Position numbers and translations under genes: made by a program. A DNA stretch of 64,000 nt from Paracoccus haematequi (lineage in GTDB: Bacteria; Pseudomonadota; Alphaproteobacteria; Rhodobacterales; Rhodobacteraceae): the NCBI GenBank assembly GCA_945881965.1, contig CAMCVS010000008.1, positions 62,001 to 126,000 of the forward strand, written 5' to 3'. The notes under the pieces were generated by a model that made no database searches, was not told where the DNA came from, and saw only the letters and a list, made by a program, of their open reading frames with translations. Positions 45,001-53,704 of this stretch are shown here, one piece after another (position 1 is the stretch's first letter; every line of letters begins with the position of its first letter).

Positions 45001-45180
45001 ATCCACAATCCTCTGCGTGACAAAACATATCCGGGGGGAAGGTGCCGCCACTGCACCCTGCCGCCGCGATTCTGTCAACGCACCGCCACGACAACCCGGC
45101 CCGACGTATACCTTTTGGTGAGAAAATGCTGCGATGGCTATGTCAAGCACAGCCTGCGGCAGCAGGTGCGACATATTGAT

Positions 45181-45194
45181 TTGATCTGCGTCAA
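45181..45194 (+). promoter_or_regulatory. FNR/FnrL-type box upstream of ctaD
   Basis: TTGATCTGCGTCAA fits the FNR consensus TTGAT-N4-ATCAA with one difference (GTCAA). It lies 108 bp before the ctaD start, in the 302-bp gap after the divergent DUF1428 gene. The rest of the gap shows no other feature I can support. Confidence 0.75.
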
Positions 45195-45302
45195 ATTCTC
45201 GGATGGACGGGGCAAGCTGTCCATTCTAAAACGAAAAAGAACGCGGTGGGGCGGAATCCCTTCATCCGCCGACCCACGTCAACATCAACCGGAGGCACCA
45301 GC

Positions 45303-46976
45303 ATGGCCGACGCAGCCATCCACGGGCACGAACACCACGACGAGCGCGGATTTTTCACGCGCTGGTTCATGTCCACCAATCACAAGGACATCGGGCTCCT
45401 GTATCTGATCACCTCGGCGGTGGTCGGCCTGATATCGGTGGCCTTTACCGTTTACATGCGCATGGAGCTGATGGAGCCAGGCGTGCAGTACATGTGCGCC
45501 GAAGGAGCGCGGTTCATCCCGGCGGCGACGTCGGAATGCACCCCGAACGGCCATCTGTGGAACGTGATGATCACCTACCACGGCATCCTGATGATGTTCT
45601 TCGTGGTCATTCCTGCCCTGTTCGGCGGTTTCGGCAACTATTTCATGCCGTTGCAGATCGGCGCGCCGGACATGGCGTTCCCGCGCATGAACAACCTGTC
45701 CTACTGGCTGTATGTCGCGGGCACCGCACTTGGCATCGCGTCGCTGTTGTCGCCGGGTGGCAACGGGCAACTTGGCTCTGGCGTTGGCTGGGTCATGTAT
45801 CCGCCGCTGTCCACGACAGAGGCGGGCATGTCGATGGATCTGGCGATTTTCGCCGTCCACGTCTCGGGCGCGTCGTCGATCCTGGGCGCGATCAACATGA
45901 TCACCACCTTCCTGAACATGCGCGCACCGGGGATGACCCTGTTCAAGGTGCCGCTGTTCGCCTGGTCGATCTTCGTGACCGCCTGGCTGATCCTGTTGTC
46001 GCTGCCGGTTCTGGCGGGTGCGATCACCATGCTGCTGACCGACCGCAATTTCGGCACCACCTTCTTTGATCCCTCGGGCGGCGGCGACCCGGTGCTGTAT
46101 CAGCACATCCTGTGGTTCTTCGGCCACCCGGAAGTGTACATCATCATCCTGCCCGGCTTTGGCATCATCAGCCATGTCATCTCGACCTTCTCGCGCAAGC
46201 CGATCTTTGGCTACCTGCCGATGGTCTGGGCGATCATCGCCATCGGGGTGCTGGGCTTTGTCGTCTGGGCGCACCACATGTACACCTCGGGCCTGTCGCT
46301 GACCCAGCAGAGCTATTTCATGCTGGCCACGATGGTCATCGCGGTGCCAACGGGCGTCAAGGTGTTCTCGTGGATTGCCACCATGTGGGGCGGGTCGATC
46401 GAGTTCAAGACGCCGATGCTTTGGGCGTTCGGCTTCCTGTTCCTGTTCACCGTCGGCGGCGTGACCGGCGTTGTGCTGTCACAGGCCGCCGTGGACCGCG
46501 CCTATCACGACACCTATTACGTCGTGGCGCACTTCCACTATGTGATGAGCCTTGGCGCCGTGTTCTGCATCTTTGCCGGGATCTATTTCTACTTCGGCAA
46601 GATGACCGGGCGGCAGTATCCGGAATGGGCAGGCAAGCTGCACTTCTGGGCGATGTTCATCGGGTCGAACCTGACCTTCTTCCCGCAGCACTTCCTGGGC
46701 CGTCAGGGCATGCCGCGCCGTTACATCGACTATCCCGAGGCGTTCGCCTACTGGAACTGGTGGTCGTCGGTCGGGGCGTTCATTTCCTTCGCATCTTTCG
46801 TGTTCTTCTTTGGTGTGATGATCTGGTCGCTGACCCGTGGCGCGCGGGTTACCGCGAACAACTACTGGAACGAACACGCCGATACGCTGGAATGGACCCT
46901 GCCCAGCCCGCCGCCCGAACATACCTTCGAGCAGCTGCCGAAGCAGTCCGATTGGGATCGCAGCCACGCGCACTAA
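45303..46976 (+). CDS. ctaD: Cytochrome c oxidase subunit I (aa3 type)
   Basis: A 557-residue subunit I with twelve transmembrane segments. Heme a/a3 and CuB ligands are visible: [11 protein letters not shown] (heme a His), [14 protein letters not shown] (CuB His and cross-linked Tyr), [10 protein letters not shown] (two CuB His) and [14 protein letters not shown] (heme a3 and heme a His). The start at 45303 ([17 protein letters not shown]) is preceded by CCGGAGGCACC. No subunit II or III gene adjoins, as in Paracoccus and Rhodobacter, where ctaD genes stand apart. The FNR-type box upstream suggests oxygen-dependent control. Confidence 0.97.
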   Translation: MADAAIHGHEHHDERGFFTRWFMSTNHKDIGLLYLITSAVVGLISVAFTVYMRMELMEPGVQYMCAEGARFIPAATSECTPNGHLWNVMITYHGILMMFFVVIPALFGGFGNYFMPLQIGAPDMAFPRMNNLSYWLYVAGTALGIASLLSPGGNGQLGSGVGWVMYPPLSTTEAGMSMDLAIFAVHVSGASSILGAINMITTFLNMRAPGMTLFKVPLFAWSIFVTAWLILLSLPVLAGAITMLLTDRNFGTTFFDPSGGGDPVLYQHILWFFGHPEVYIIILPGFGIISHVISTFSRKPIFGYLPMVWAIIAIGVLGFVVWAHHMYTSGLSLTQQSYFMLATMVIAVPTGVKVFSWIATMWGGSIEFKTPMLWAFGFLFLFTVGGVTGVVLSQAAVDRAYHDTYYVVAHFHYVMSLGAVFCIFAGIYFYFGKMTGRQYPEWAGKLHFWAMFIGSNLTFFPQHFLGRQGMPRRYIDYPEAFAYWNWWSSVGAFISFASFVFFFGVMIWSLTRGARVTANNYWNEHADTLEWTLPSPPPEHTFEQLPKQSDWDRSHAH

Positions 46977-47018
46977 GGCCTTGCGCCTGCGGGACAATGC
47001 CGCACAGGACCAAAGAAG

Positions 47019-47044
47019 GGCCCCGGAGAAATCCGGGGCCTTTG
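47019..47044 (+). terminator. Intrinsic terminator of ctaD
   Basis: GGCCCCGGA, loop GAAA, TCCGGGGCC, then TTT, 42 bp beyond the ctaD stop. Confidence 0.85.
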
Positions 47045-47103
47045 CTTTGACATGCCGCGCCTGCGGCGTATGTTTTGCCGACAAGCTGGAAAGACACTGC
47101 CCT

Positions 47104-47589
47104 ATGCCCTATCGCTGGACCACCACCCCCAAGCAACGCAACCTGACGCTTTGGCCGCACCGATCCCTGCCGCGCCGGGGCTTTGCCGCAATGATTATGG
47201 CCACTTTTGCGCTGCTCACCGTGCCGCTTTATCCGCTTTTGGGCACAGTTGTGCTGTGGGGGCTGTTGCCGTTCCTGTTGCTGGCAGTCGCCGCACTGTG
47301 GTGGGCGCTGGAACGCAGCTATCGCGACGGCGACATCCTCGAAGAACTGACATTGTCGCCCGACACCATCCACCTGACCCGCCGCAACCCAAAGGGCGAC
47401 CGGCAGGACTGGGATTGCAACACCCATTGGGCGCGCGCCGAGATGCACCAAAAAGGCGGGCCGGTGCCGTTTTATGTCACGCTGACCGGCAATGGCCGCC
47501 GGGTCGAAATCGGCGCCTTCCTGTCGGAACCCGAACGGCAGAACCTGTATGGTGAACTGGCCGAAGCGTTAAGGGCCGCGCGGTCCTAA
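47104..47589 (+). CDS. DUF2244 membrane protein
   Basis: A 161-residue protein with two hydrophobic segments (about 28-66), then a soluble domain with LEELTLSPDTIHLTRRNPKG, WDCNTHWARAEMH and the C-terminal RVEIGAFLSEPERQNLYGELAEAL. These are DUF2244 features. In Rhodobacterales and rickettsias this family often lies near cytochrome oxidase genes, as it does here, but its role is unknown. The ATG at 47104 begins the hydrophilic N-terminus MPYRWTTTPKQRNLTLWPHR. Confidence 0.87.
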   Translation: MPYRWTTTPKQRNLTLWPHRSLPRRGFAAMIMATFALLTVPLYPLLGTVVLWGLLPFLLLAVAALWWALERSYRDGDILEELTLSPDTIHLTRRNPKGDRQDWDCNTHWARAEMHQKGGPVPFYVTLTGNGRRVEIGAFLSEPERQNLYGELAEALRAARS

Positions 47590-48050
47590 ACCCCGCTCAA
47601 CCGGTCCTTGACCATCGGACCCACCGCGCCGAAATCCATCTGCCCGGTAAAGCGGCCTTTCAACTCGGCCATCACGCGGCCCATATCGCGGATTGACGTG
47701 GCACTAATTGCCGCGACAGCCGCATCAATCGCCGCCGTCACTTCGGTGGGCGTCAACTGCCGGGGCAGAAATTCTTCGATCACCACGATTTCGGCGCGCT
47801 CGCGTTCTGACAGGTCCAGCCGCCCGCCCTCTTCATAGGCGCGCGCGCTTTCCTGCCGCTGTTTGACCATCTTGCCGAGGATCGCAAGGATATCGCCCTC
47901 GCCCACGCCGTCCTCTGCCCCCTCGCCACGCGCCGCGATGTCACGATCCTTGATCGCCGCCGTAATCAGGCGCAGCGTCGACAGCCGGTCCGCCGCCTTG
48001 TCCCGCATCGCCTGTTTCAGGCCCGCATTGATGCGTTCGCGCATGTCCAT
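47586..48050 (-). CDS. GatB/YqeY domain protein
   Basis: A 154-residue protein matching YqeY: MRERINAGLKQAMRDKAADRL, LRLITAAIKDRDIAARG, VKQRQESARAYEEGGRLDL, IEEFLPRQLTPTEV and DMGRVMAELKGRFTGQMDFG. It corresponds to the tRNA-binding tail of GatB and may have a role in tRNA handling. An AAGGA site precedes the ATG at 48050. The last 4 bases overlap the convergent DUF2244 gene; it is divergent from carA. Confidence 0.93.
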   Translation of the reverse strand: MDMRERINAGLKQAMRDKAADRLSTLRLITAAIKDRDIAARGEGAEDGVGEGDILAILGKMVKQRQESARAYEEGGRLDLSERERAEIVVIEEFLPRQLTPTEVTAAIDAAVAAISATSIRDMGRVMAELKGRFTGQMDFGAVGPMVKDRLSGV

Positions 48051-48194
48051 CCGTGGTGATCCTTGTCATGTTGCAGAACCGTAACATTATCCGATCTGCA
48101 CCTGACTGACAACCGCCGCACCCCTGCGTCACCAAGGCTTGACCCCTTCCCCACAGCCCCTTACGACACCGCGAACCAGCCGGAGATCACGCCG

Positions 48195-49382
48195 ATGTCG
48201 CACCCCTCCACCTCATCCGCATTGCAGGCCACGCGCCCCCGCCCCACCGCATGTCTGGCGCTGGCGGATGGCACGGTTTTCTTTGGGCAGGGGTTCGGGG
48301 CCACGGGCACCGCGCAGGCGGAACTGGTGTTCAACACCGCGATGACCGGCTATCAGGAAATCATGACCGACCCCAGCTATGCCGGGCAGGTGGTCACCTT
48401 TACCTTTCCGCATATCGGCAACACCGGCGTCACCGCCGAGGATGACGAAACCGCAGACCCCGTCGCGGCCGGCATGGTGGTGAAATGGGATCCGACCGCG
48501 CCGTCCAACTGGCGCGCGCAGGAAACGCTTGGCGCATGGCTGACGCGGCGTGGGCGCATCGCCATCGGCGGCGTCGATACCCGCCGCCTGACCCGCGCGA
48601 TCCGCCAGCAGGGCGCGCCGCATGTCGCGCTGTCGCATGATCCGGCGGGCAATTTCGACATCGCCGCGCTGGTCGCGCGCGCGCGGGCCTTTCCGGGGCT
48701 GGTGGGGCTGGACCTGGCAAAGGACGTCACCTGCGCGCAATCCTACCGCTGGGACGAACAACGTTGGGCCTGGCCCGCGGGATATACCCGGCTGAGCGAC
48801 CCGAAATTCCGCGTTGTGGCGGTGGATTACGGCGCGAAACGCAACATCCTGCGCTGTCTGGCGTCGGTCGGCTGCGATGTGACTGTGCTGCCCGCCACGG
48901 CCACTGCGGATGACGTGCTGGCCCATGCGCCGGACGGGGTGTTCCTGTCGAACGGGCCGGGTGATCCGGCCGCCACCGGAGCCTATGCCGTGCCGATGAT
49001 CCGGGGCGTGCTGGACCGGTCCGACGTGCCGCTGTTCGGCATCTGTCTGGGGCATCAGATGCTAGCGCTCGCACTTGGTGCGCAGACGATCAAGATGAAC
49101 CACGGCCATCACGGCGCGAACCACCCGGTCAAGGATCTGGACAGCGGCAAGGTCGAGATTACCTCGATGAATCATGGCTTTGCTGTCGATAGCCAGACCC
49201 TGCCGGCGGGTGTGGTGGAAACCCATGTATCGCTGTTTGACGGGTCGAACTGCGGCATCCGCATGGCCGACCGCCCGGTGTTTTCGGTGCAGTATCACCC
49301 CGAGGCAAGCCCCGGCCCGCAGGACAGTTTTTATCTGTTCGAGCGTTTCGCGGCCCAGATGGCGGCGCGTGCGGCGCGTTAA
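48195..49382 (+). CDS. carA: Carbamoyl-phosphate synthase small subunit
   Basis: A 395-residue CarA. The N-terminal domain shows LVFNTAMTGYQEIMTDPSYAGQ and FTFPHIGNTGV; the glutaminase domain has FLSNGPGDPA, the catalytic Cys in FGICLGHQMLA, and the His/Glu pair in VQYHPEASPGP. It hydrolyses glutamine and channels ammonia to CarB for arginine and pyrimidine synthesis. The ATG at 48195 (MSHPSTSSALQ) follows GGAGATCACGCCG. The large subunit is not in this window. Confidence 0.98.
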   Translation: MSHPSTSSALQATRPRPTACLALADGTVFFGQGFGATGTAQAELVFNTAMTGYQEIMTDPSYAGQVVTFTFPHIGNTGVTAEDDETADPVAAGMVVKWDPTAPSNWRAQETLGAWLTRRGRIAIGGVDTRRLTRAIRQQGAPHVALSHDPAGNFDIAALVARARAFPGLVGLDLAKDVTCAQSYRWDEQRWAWPAGYTRLSDPKFRVVAVDYGAKRNILRCLASVGCDVTVLPATATADDVLAHAPDGVFLSNGPGDPAATGAYAVPMIRGVLDRSDVPLFGICLGHQMLALALGAQTIKMNHGHHGANHPVKDLDSGKVEITSMNHGFAVDSQTLPAGVVETHVSLFDGSNCGIRMADRPVFSVQYHPEASPGPQDSFYLFERFAAQMAARAAR

Positions 49383-49447
49383 CCCCCGCTTAATCGGACA
49401 TTAACCAGCCTTGCCCTATGATCCCTGTGATCTGACGGAGCAGGCGC

Positions 49448-51385
49448 ATGGCGGCCGACGGCCCGACCTACGGAACCAACAGCGGGTTTCACGACTGGCA
49501 AGCGCCGTTCGTCGCCGCGCCTGTTGCCGTTGTCGCCGATTTCGGCGCGTTCCTGCAACGCTGCGGGTTGTTGTCGGTCGGTCAGGTCATGCGATATGCC
49601 GCCGAGACGCGCCGCAACAACGTGACGCTGGCGCAGGTCATCCACGCGCATGGCGCGCTTGACCCGCTAATTCTGGCAGAGGCGCAGGCGGCGCATCTGG
49701 GCCTTCCCCGCGCCGATCTGGTGCTTGATCCGCCCGATCCGGCATTGATGCTGGACAGCGATCCGCGGTTCTGGCTGGCGCAGGCGGCGGTGCCCTGGCG
49801 GCGCTGCGGCGGTGTGACCTGCATCGCCACCGCCCGGCCCGAGGATTTCGCGGCGCTTCTCGCGCTTTTGCCATCCGCTGCGGGCAACGCCACCGCCGCC
49901 GTGGTCACAGAGGCCGAGGTGCAGGAACACCTCGCCACCACCTATCGCGCGCGCCTGACCCAAGTCGCGTCCGCCCGCGTCCCCGCGCATGAAAGCTGTC
50001 GTGGCTGGGGCACCCGCCCGCGCCGCCGCGCGATCCTGTTGATGTTGGCGGCGCTGGCACTCTTGGTGGTGCTGGCGCTGGCCCCGACCCTGATCCTGAC
50101 CGCGCTGGTGGGGTGGGCGACGCTGACGCTGGCCGTCACCGCGTTGCACCGCGTGGCGGCGATGGTCGCGCAGCTGACCCGGCCCGATCCGCCGCCCGAC
50201 CCGCCGCCGGTGCTGTTCCGCCGTCCGGCGATTTCCGTGCTGGTGCCGCTGTACCGCGAACCCGAGGTGGCCGCGCATCTTGTCGCCCGCCTTTTGCGGC
50301 TAAGCTATCCCAAACCGCTGCTGGATGTGGTGCTGGTGCTGGAAGAAACCGATCATGTGACCCGCAATGCCCTTGCGCGCGCGGTGCTGCCGCCGTGGCT
50401 GCGGATGGTGATCGTGCCCGATGGCCAGCCGCGCACCAAACCGCGCGCGATGAATTATGCGCTGGATTTCTGCCGGGGCGACATCATCGGCATTTGGGAC
50501 GCCGAGGATGCGCCCGACCCCAATCAGCTTGACCGCGTGGCCGAGGGGTTTCGCACCGCGCCGCCCGATGTGGTCTGCCTGCAAGGCGCGCTGGATTACT
50601 ACAATCCACAGCAAAACTGGCTGGCGCGGTGTTTTTCGGTCGAATATGCGACGTGGTTCCGGCTGATGCTGCCGGGGATGGCGCGGCTGGGGATGGCCAT
50701 CCCGCTGGGCGGCACCACGCTGTTTTTCCGCCGCGACGCGCTGGAACTCTTAGGCGGCTGGGACGCGCATAACGTGACCGAGGATGCCGATCTGGGCTTC
50801 CGCATGGCGCGTCACGGCATGCGCACCGCCATGCTGGACACCACCACCGGCGAAGAGGCGAATTGCCGCCCCTGGCCCTGGGTCAAGCAACGCTCGCGTT
50901 GGTTGAAAGGCTATATGGTGACGTGGCTCGTGCACATGCGCGCGCCGGGGCGGCTGTGGCGTGAACTGGGGCCGTGGAAGTTTATCGGCATGCAGACGCA
51001 TTTTGTGGCCGCGCTGTCGCAATTCCTGCTGGCGCCGCTGCTGTGGTCGCTCTGGTTGGTGCTGCTGGGGCTGCCGCACCCGCTGGACAGCGTGGTGGAT
51101 CGCGGGCTGATGCAGGCGGCGGGCGCGATGTTCATCGGGATCGAGGCGCTGACGGTCGCCGCCGGCGTCATTGCCGTGTCCGGCCCCGCGCATCGCCACC
51201 TCATCCCTTGGGTGCCGACACTGCATCTGTATTGGCCGCTAGGCACGCTGGCGGCCTTCAAGGCGCTATGGGAACTGGTGCATGACCCGTTCTATTGGGA
51301 CAAGACGGCGCATGGCGCGGCCGCGTCACTCCACCCGCTTCAGCGATCCGGAATCCAGCTTGAGCCGGGTCACGAACGCCTTTGA
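49448..51385 (+). CDS. Family 2 glycosyltransferase with N-terminal MshEN-like domain (NfrB-like)
   Basis: A 645-residue membrane glycosyltransferase. Residues about 38-150 resemble the MshEN/GspE N-terminal domain (GLLSVGQVMRYAAET, LAQVIHAHGALDPLILAEAQ, then a segment ending VTCIATARPEDFAALLALL). Two membrane helices follow (about 195-235), then the catalytic domain with ISVLVPLYREPEVAAHLV, IWDAEDAPDPNQLD, TTLFFRRDALELLGGWD, VTEDADLGFR and the processive QRSRWLKGYMVTW, and finally three or four more helices. This resembles E. coli NfrB, whose MshEN domain binds cyclic di-GMP, but the order differs and the Arg of the binding motif is absent. Likely product: an envelope polysaccharide. Confidence 0.88.
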   Translation: MAADGPTYGTNSGFHDWQAPFVAAPVAVVADFGAFLQRCGLLSVGQVMRYAAETRRNNVTLAQVIHAHGALDPLILAEAQAAHLGLPRADLVLDPPDPALMLDSDPRFWLAQAAVPWRRCGGVTCIATARPEDFAALLALLPSAAGNATAAVVTEAEVQEHLATTYRARLTQVASARVPAHESCRGWGTRPRRRAILLMLAALALLVVLALAPTLILTALVGWATLTLAVTALHRVAAMVAQLTRPDPPPDPPPVLFRRPAISVLVPLYREPEVAAHLVARLLRLSYPKPLLDVVLVLEETDHVTRNALARAVLPPWLRMVIVPDGQPRTKPRAMNYALDFCRGDIIGIWDAEDAPDPNQLDRVAEGFRTAPPDVVCLQGALDYYNPQQNWLARCFSVEYATWFRLMLPGMARLGMAIPLGGTTLFFRRDALELLGGWDAHNVTEDADLGFRMARHGMRTAMLDTTTGEEANCRPWPWVKQRSRWLKGYMVTWLVHMRAPGRLWRELGPWKFIGMQTHFVAALSQFLLAPLLWSLWLVLLGLPHPLDSVVDRGLMQAAGAMFIGIEALTVAAGVIAVSGPAHRHLIPWVPTLHLYWPLGTLAAFKALWELVHDPFYWDKTAHGAAASLHPLQRSGIQLEPGHERL

Positions 51386-51979
51386 GATGTGCAATTTCAA
51401 TGCCTCGTCGGCGGCATCCTCGGCCCGTGCCTCGATCGCCGTCACAATCGCGGCATGTTCGGCCAGCGCGTCTTCGCCCCGCCCCTGCGCCGCCAGTGAT
51501 GTCGTCGCCATCAAGGCCATCGACCGATGCACCAGATCCAGTTGCTGCACCAGATAGCGGTTATGGCTGGCCAGATGGATTTGCTTGTGAAACCGGCGGT
51601 TTGCGCGGCTCAGCGCCTTGGGATTGCTCAACAGCGCGCGATCCTCGTCTACCATTTCGCGCAGCACGCGCATTTCCTCGGGCGTGGCATGGCGCGCGGC
51701 CAATCGCGCCGCCAGCCCTTCCAGTTCGGCGCGCACCACATAAAGCTCCGCCAACTGGTTGTGGTCCAGCGACGCCACGATCAGGCTACGGCCATCGCGG
51801 GTCAGCAGGCTTTGGGTTTCCAGCCGTTGCAACGCCTCGCGGACAGGGGTGCGCGACACGCCCAACCGCTCGGCCAATTCGCTTTCCACAAGGCGGTCGC
51901 CCGGACGATACAGCCCGGTATCAATCGCTTCGAGGATCAGCCCATAGGCATCGGTCTGTCCGTTGCGGGTTTCGGTCAT
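51326..51979 (-). CDS. GntR-family regulator with FCD domain
   Basis: A 217-residue regulator. The winged helix (about 10-75) has LYRPGDRLVESELAERLGVSRTPVREALQRLE; the FCD effector domain carries the metal-type residues in RANRRFHKQIHLASHNRYLVQQ and ALAEHAAIVTAIEA. It probably responds to an organic acid. The start at 51979 follows AAAAGGGCCGCAG. Its last 60 bases overlap the 3' end of the convergent glycosyltransferase gene. Confidence 0.93.
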   Translation of the reverse strand: MTETRNGQTDAYGLILEAIDTGLYRPGDRLVESELAERLGVSRTPVREALQRLETQSLLTRDGRSLIVASLDHNQLAELYVVRAELEGLAARLAARHATPEEMRVLREMVDEDRALLSNPKALSRANRRFHKQIHLASHNRYLVQQLDLVHRSMALMATTSLAAQGRGEDALAEHAAIVTAIEARAEDAADEALKLHISKAFVTRLKLDSGSLKRVE

Positions 51980-52192
51980 GCTGCGGCCCTTTTGCTGCAA
52001 ATTGCGCGCAAGATTAGGCAGGCTTGGTGCAGGGGGCAAGCCGCCTGTTGCCATCGCAAAAGTCGCGCAAAATCGGGCAAATCCGGCGATGCACGACATT
52101 CTCGGGAAAAACCCGCCGCGCCCTGCGACGAAATGCACCGTGCATTCAGAACTTCGCATGTTAATGAGCGCCGCAGAACCGAGGAGACCGCG

Positions 52193-52432
52193 ATGACCGA
52201 CACCACCCATACCGCCGACCATGCCCACCCCGTTACCGAAACCGTTACCGAAAATGGTACCGACAAGGCCGCCGAGCGCAGCCTTGAGGCGCGCATCTTG
52301 ATCACCGTTCTGGTCGCGCTGGTCGGCTGGGGCCTGTCGATCTGGACCTGGGGTGTGCCGGGCTTGTATATCCCCGCGCTGGCGCTGGTGCCGGTCTGCT
52401 ATGTGCTGCTGATCCTGATCAGCCGCGGCTGA
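52193..52432 (+). CDS. Small membrane protein with repeated polar N-terminus
   Basis: A 79-residue protein with a His/Thr/Glu-rich N-terminus and two hydrophobic segments (about 35-54 and 57-77, ILITVLVALVGWGLSIWTWG and LYIPALALVPVCYVLLILIS). The strong ribosome site GAGGAGACC supports the ATG at 52193. Codons for TETVTENGT arise from a 12-bp tandem duplication. No function known; it lies between a divergent GntR gene and the UbiH-family gene. Confidence 0.75.
   Translation: MTDTTHTADHAHPVTETVTENGTDKAAERSLEARILITVLVALVGWGLSIWTWGVPGLYIPALALVPVCYVLLILISRG
52230..52253. repeat. 12-bp tandem duplication in the small membrane protein gene
   Basis: CCGTTACCGAAA at 52230-52241 and again at 52242-52253; a decayed third unit (ATGGTACCGAC) follows. 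Confidence 0.85.
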
Positions 52433-52502
52433 TATCCGGACAGAATGACGCTTGGACCTGCGGCCCCCGGCATCCTATCTATGGGATCAGGAGGACGCGG
52501 CC

Positions 52503-53702
52503 ATGCCATTTGACCATGATATCGTGATTTCAGGCGGCGGTGTTGCCGGGCTGACGGCGGCCGCTGCCTTTGGCACGGCGGGGTTCAGCGTGCTGTGTGT
52601 CGACCCCGCGCCGCCGGTGACGGAACGCGATGCCGACGGGTCCGACCTGCGCAGCACGGCGATCTTGCAACCCGGACAGGCGCTGCTGGACCGCGCGGGC
52701 ATCTGGTCCCGGCTGGCAGCCCATGCCGCGCCCTTGCAAGTGATGCGGATCGTCGATGCGGGCGGGGTGGACAACACCCCGCGCCTGACCAAGGACTTCA
52801 ACGCGTCCGACATTTCCGACAAACCGTTCGGTTGGAACCTGCCCAATTGGCTGTTGCGGCGCGAAATGGTGGCGCGGCTGGCGGACCTGCCCAATGTCAC
52901 CTTCCGCACCGGGATCGGTACCCGCAGCCTGTTCACCCGCACGGCAAGCGCGCGGGTCGGCCTGACGGACGGCACGTCTGCCACCTGCCGTCTGGTGATC
53001 GCCGCCGATGGCCGCGACAGCGCGATGCGGCAGGCGGCGGGCATCCCGGCGCGGCGCGTCGCCTATGGGCAAAAGGCGCTGGCCTTTGCCGTCACGCATC
53101 CGATCCCGCATGACAATGTGTCCACCGAAATCCACCGCTCGGGCGGGCCGTTCACCCTGGTGCCGCTGCCCGATTGGCAGGGCAAGCCGTCATCCGCCAT
53201 CGTCTGGATGGAAACCAGTGCCGAGGTCGACCGCCTGTTCGCCCTGCCGGACCCAGACTTCAACGCCGCGATCAGCGAACGGTCCTGCCACCTCTTTGGG
53301 CCGCTGACATTGGCGTCGCGGCGCACGATCTGGCCGATCATCAGCCAGCAGGCGGCGCGGATGACCGGCGAACGGCTGGCGCTGATGGCCGAGGCCGCGC
53401 ATGTGCTGCCCCCCATCGGCGCGCAGGGCCTGAACATGAGCCTTGGCGATCTGGCAAAACTGCTGGACCTGGCCCTGGCCGCGCCCGACCGGCTGGGCGA
53501 TGCGGCCATGCTCGACAGCTATCACCGCGCGCGCCACTGGGAGGTCATGGCACGGATCACCGGCGTGGACGTGCTGAACCGCGCGTCGATGATGTCGGCA
53601 CAGCCCCTGCGCGATCTGCGTGCGATGGGGCTGGACGCCATCTATGCGGCGTCCCCGGTGCGCCGCACGATGATGCAATTGGGGCTGGGCGCGCGGGGCT
53701 GA
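52503..53702 (+). CDS. UbiH/UbiF/COQ6-family FAD-dependent hydroxylase
   Basis: A 399-residue aromatic hydroxylase. The FAD-binding GGGVAGLTAAAAFG, the mid motif LVIAADGRDSAMRQAAGI and the C-terminal LALMAEAAHVLPPIGAQGLNMSLGDL, the alphaproteobacterial form of the GD motif, mark it as a ubiquinone-ring hydroxylase (UbiH or UbiL type). It probably hydroxylates C5, C1 or C6 of the ubiquinone precursor. A GGAGG site is placed correctly before the ATG at 52503; the frame is open 17 codons upstream. Convergent with the aminotransferase gene, with 2 bp between. Confidence 0.92.
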   Translation: MPFDHDIVISGGGVAGLTAAAAFGTAGFSVLCVDPAPPVTERDADGSDLRSTAILQPGQALLDRAGIWSRLAAHAAPLQVMRIVDAGGVDNTPRLTKDFNASDISDKPFGWNLPNWLLRREMVARLADLPNVTFRTGIGTRSLFTRTASARVGLTDGTSATCRLVIAADGRDSAMRQAAGIPARRVAYGQKALAFAVTHPIPHDNVSTEIHRSGGPFTLVPLPDWQGKPSSAIVWMETSAEVDRLFALPDPDFNAAISERSCHLFGPLTLASRRTIWPIISQQAARMTGERLALMAEAAHVLPPIGAQGLNMSLGDLAKLLDLALAAPDRLGDAAMLDSYHRARHWEVMARITGVDVLNRASMMSAQPLRDLRAMGLDAIYAASPVRRTMMQLGLGARG

Positions 53703-53704
53703 TT

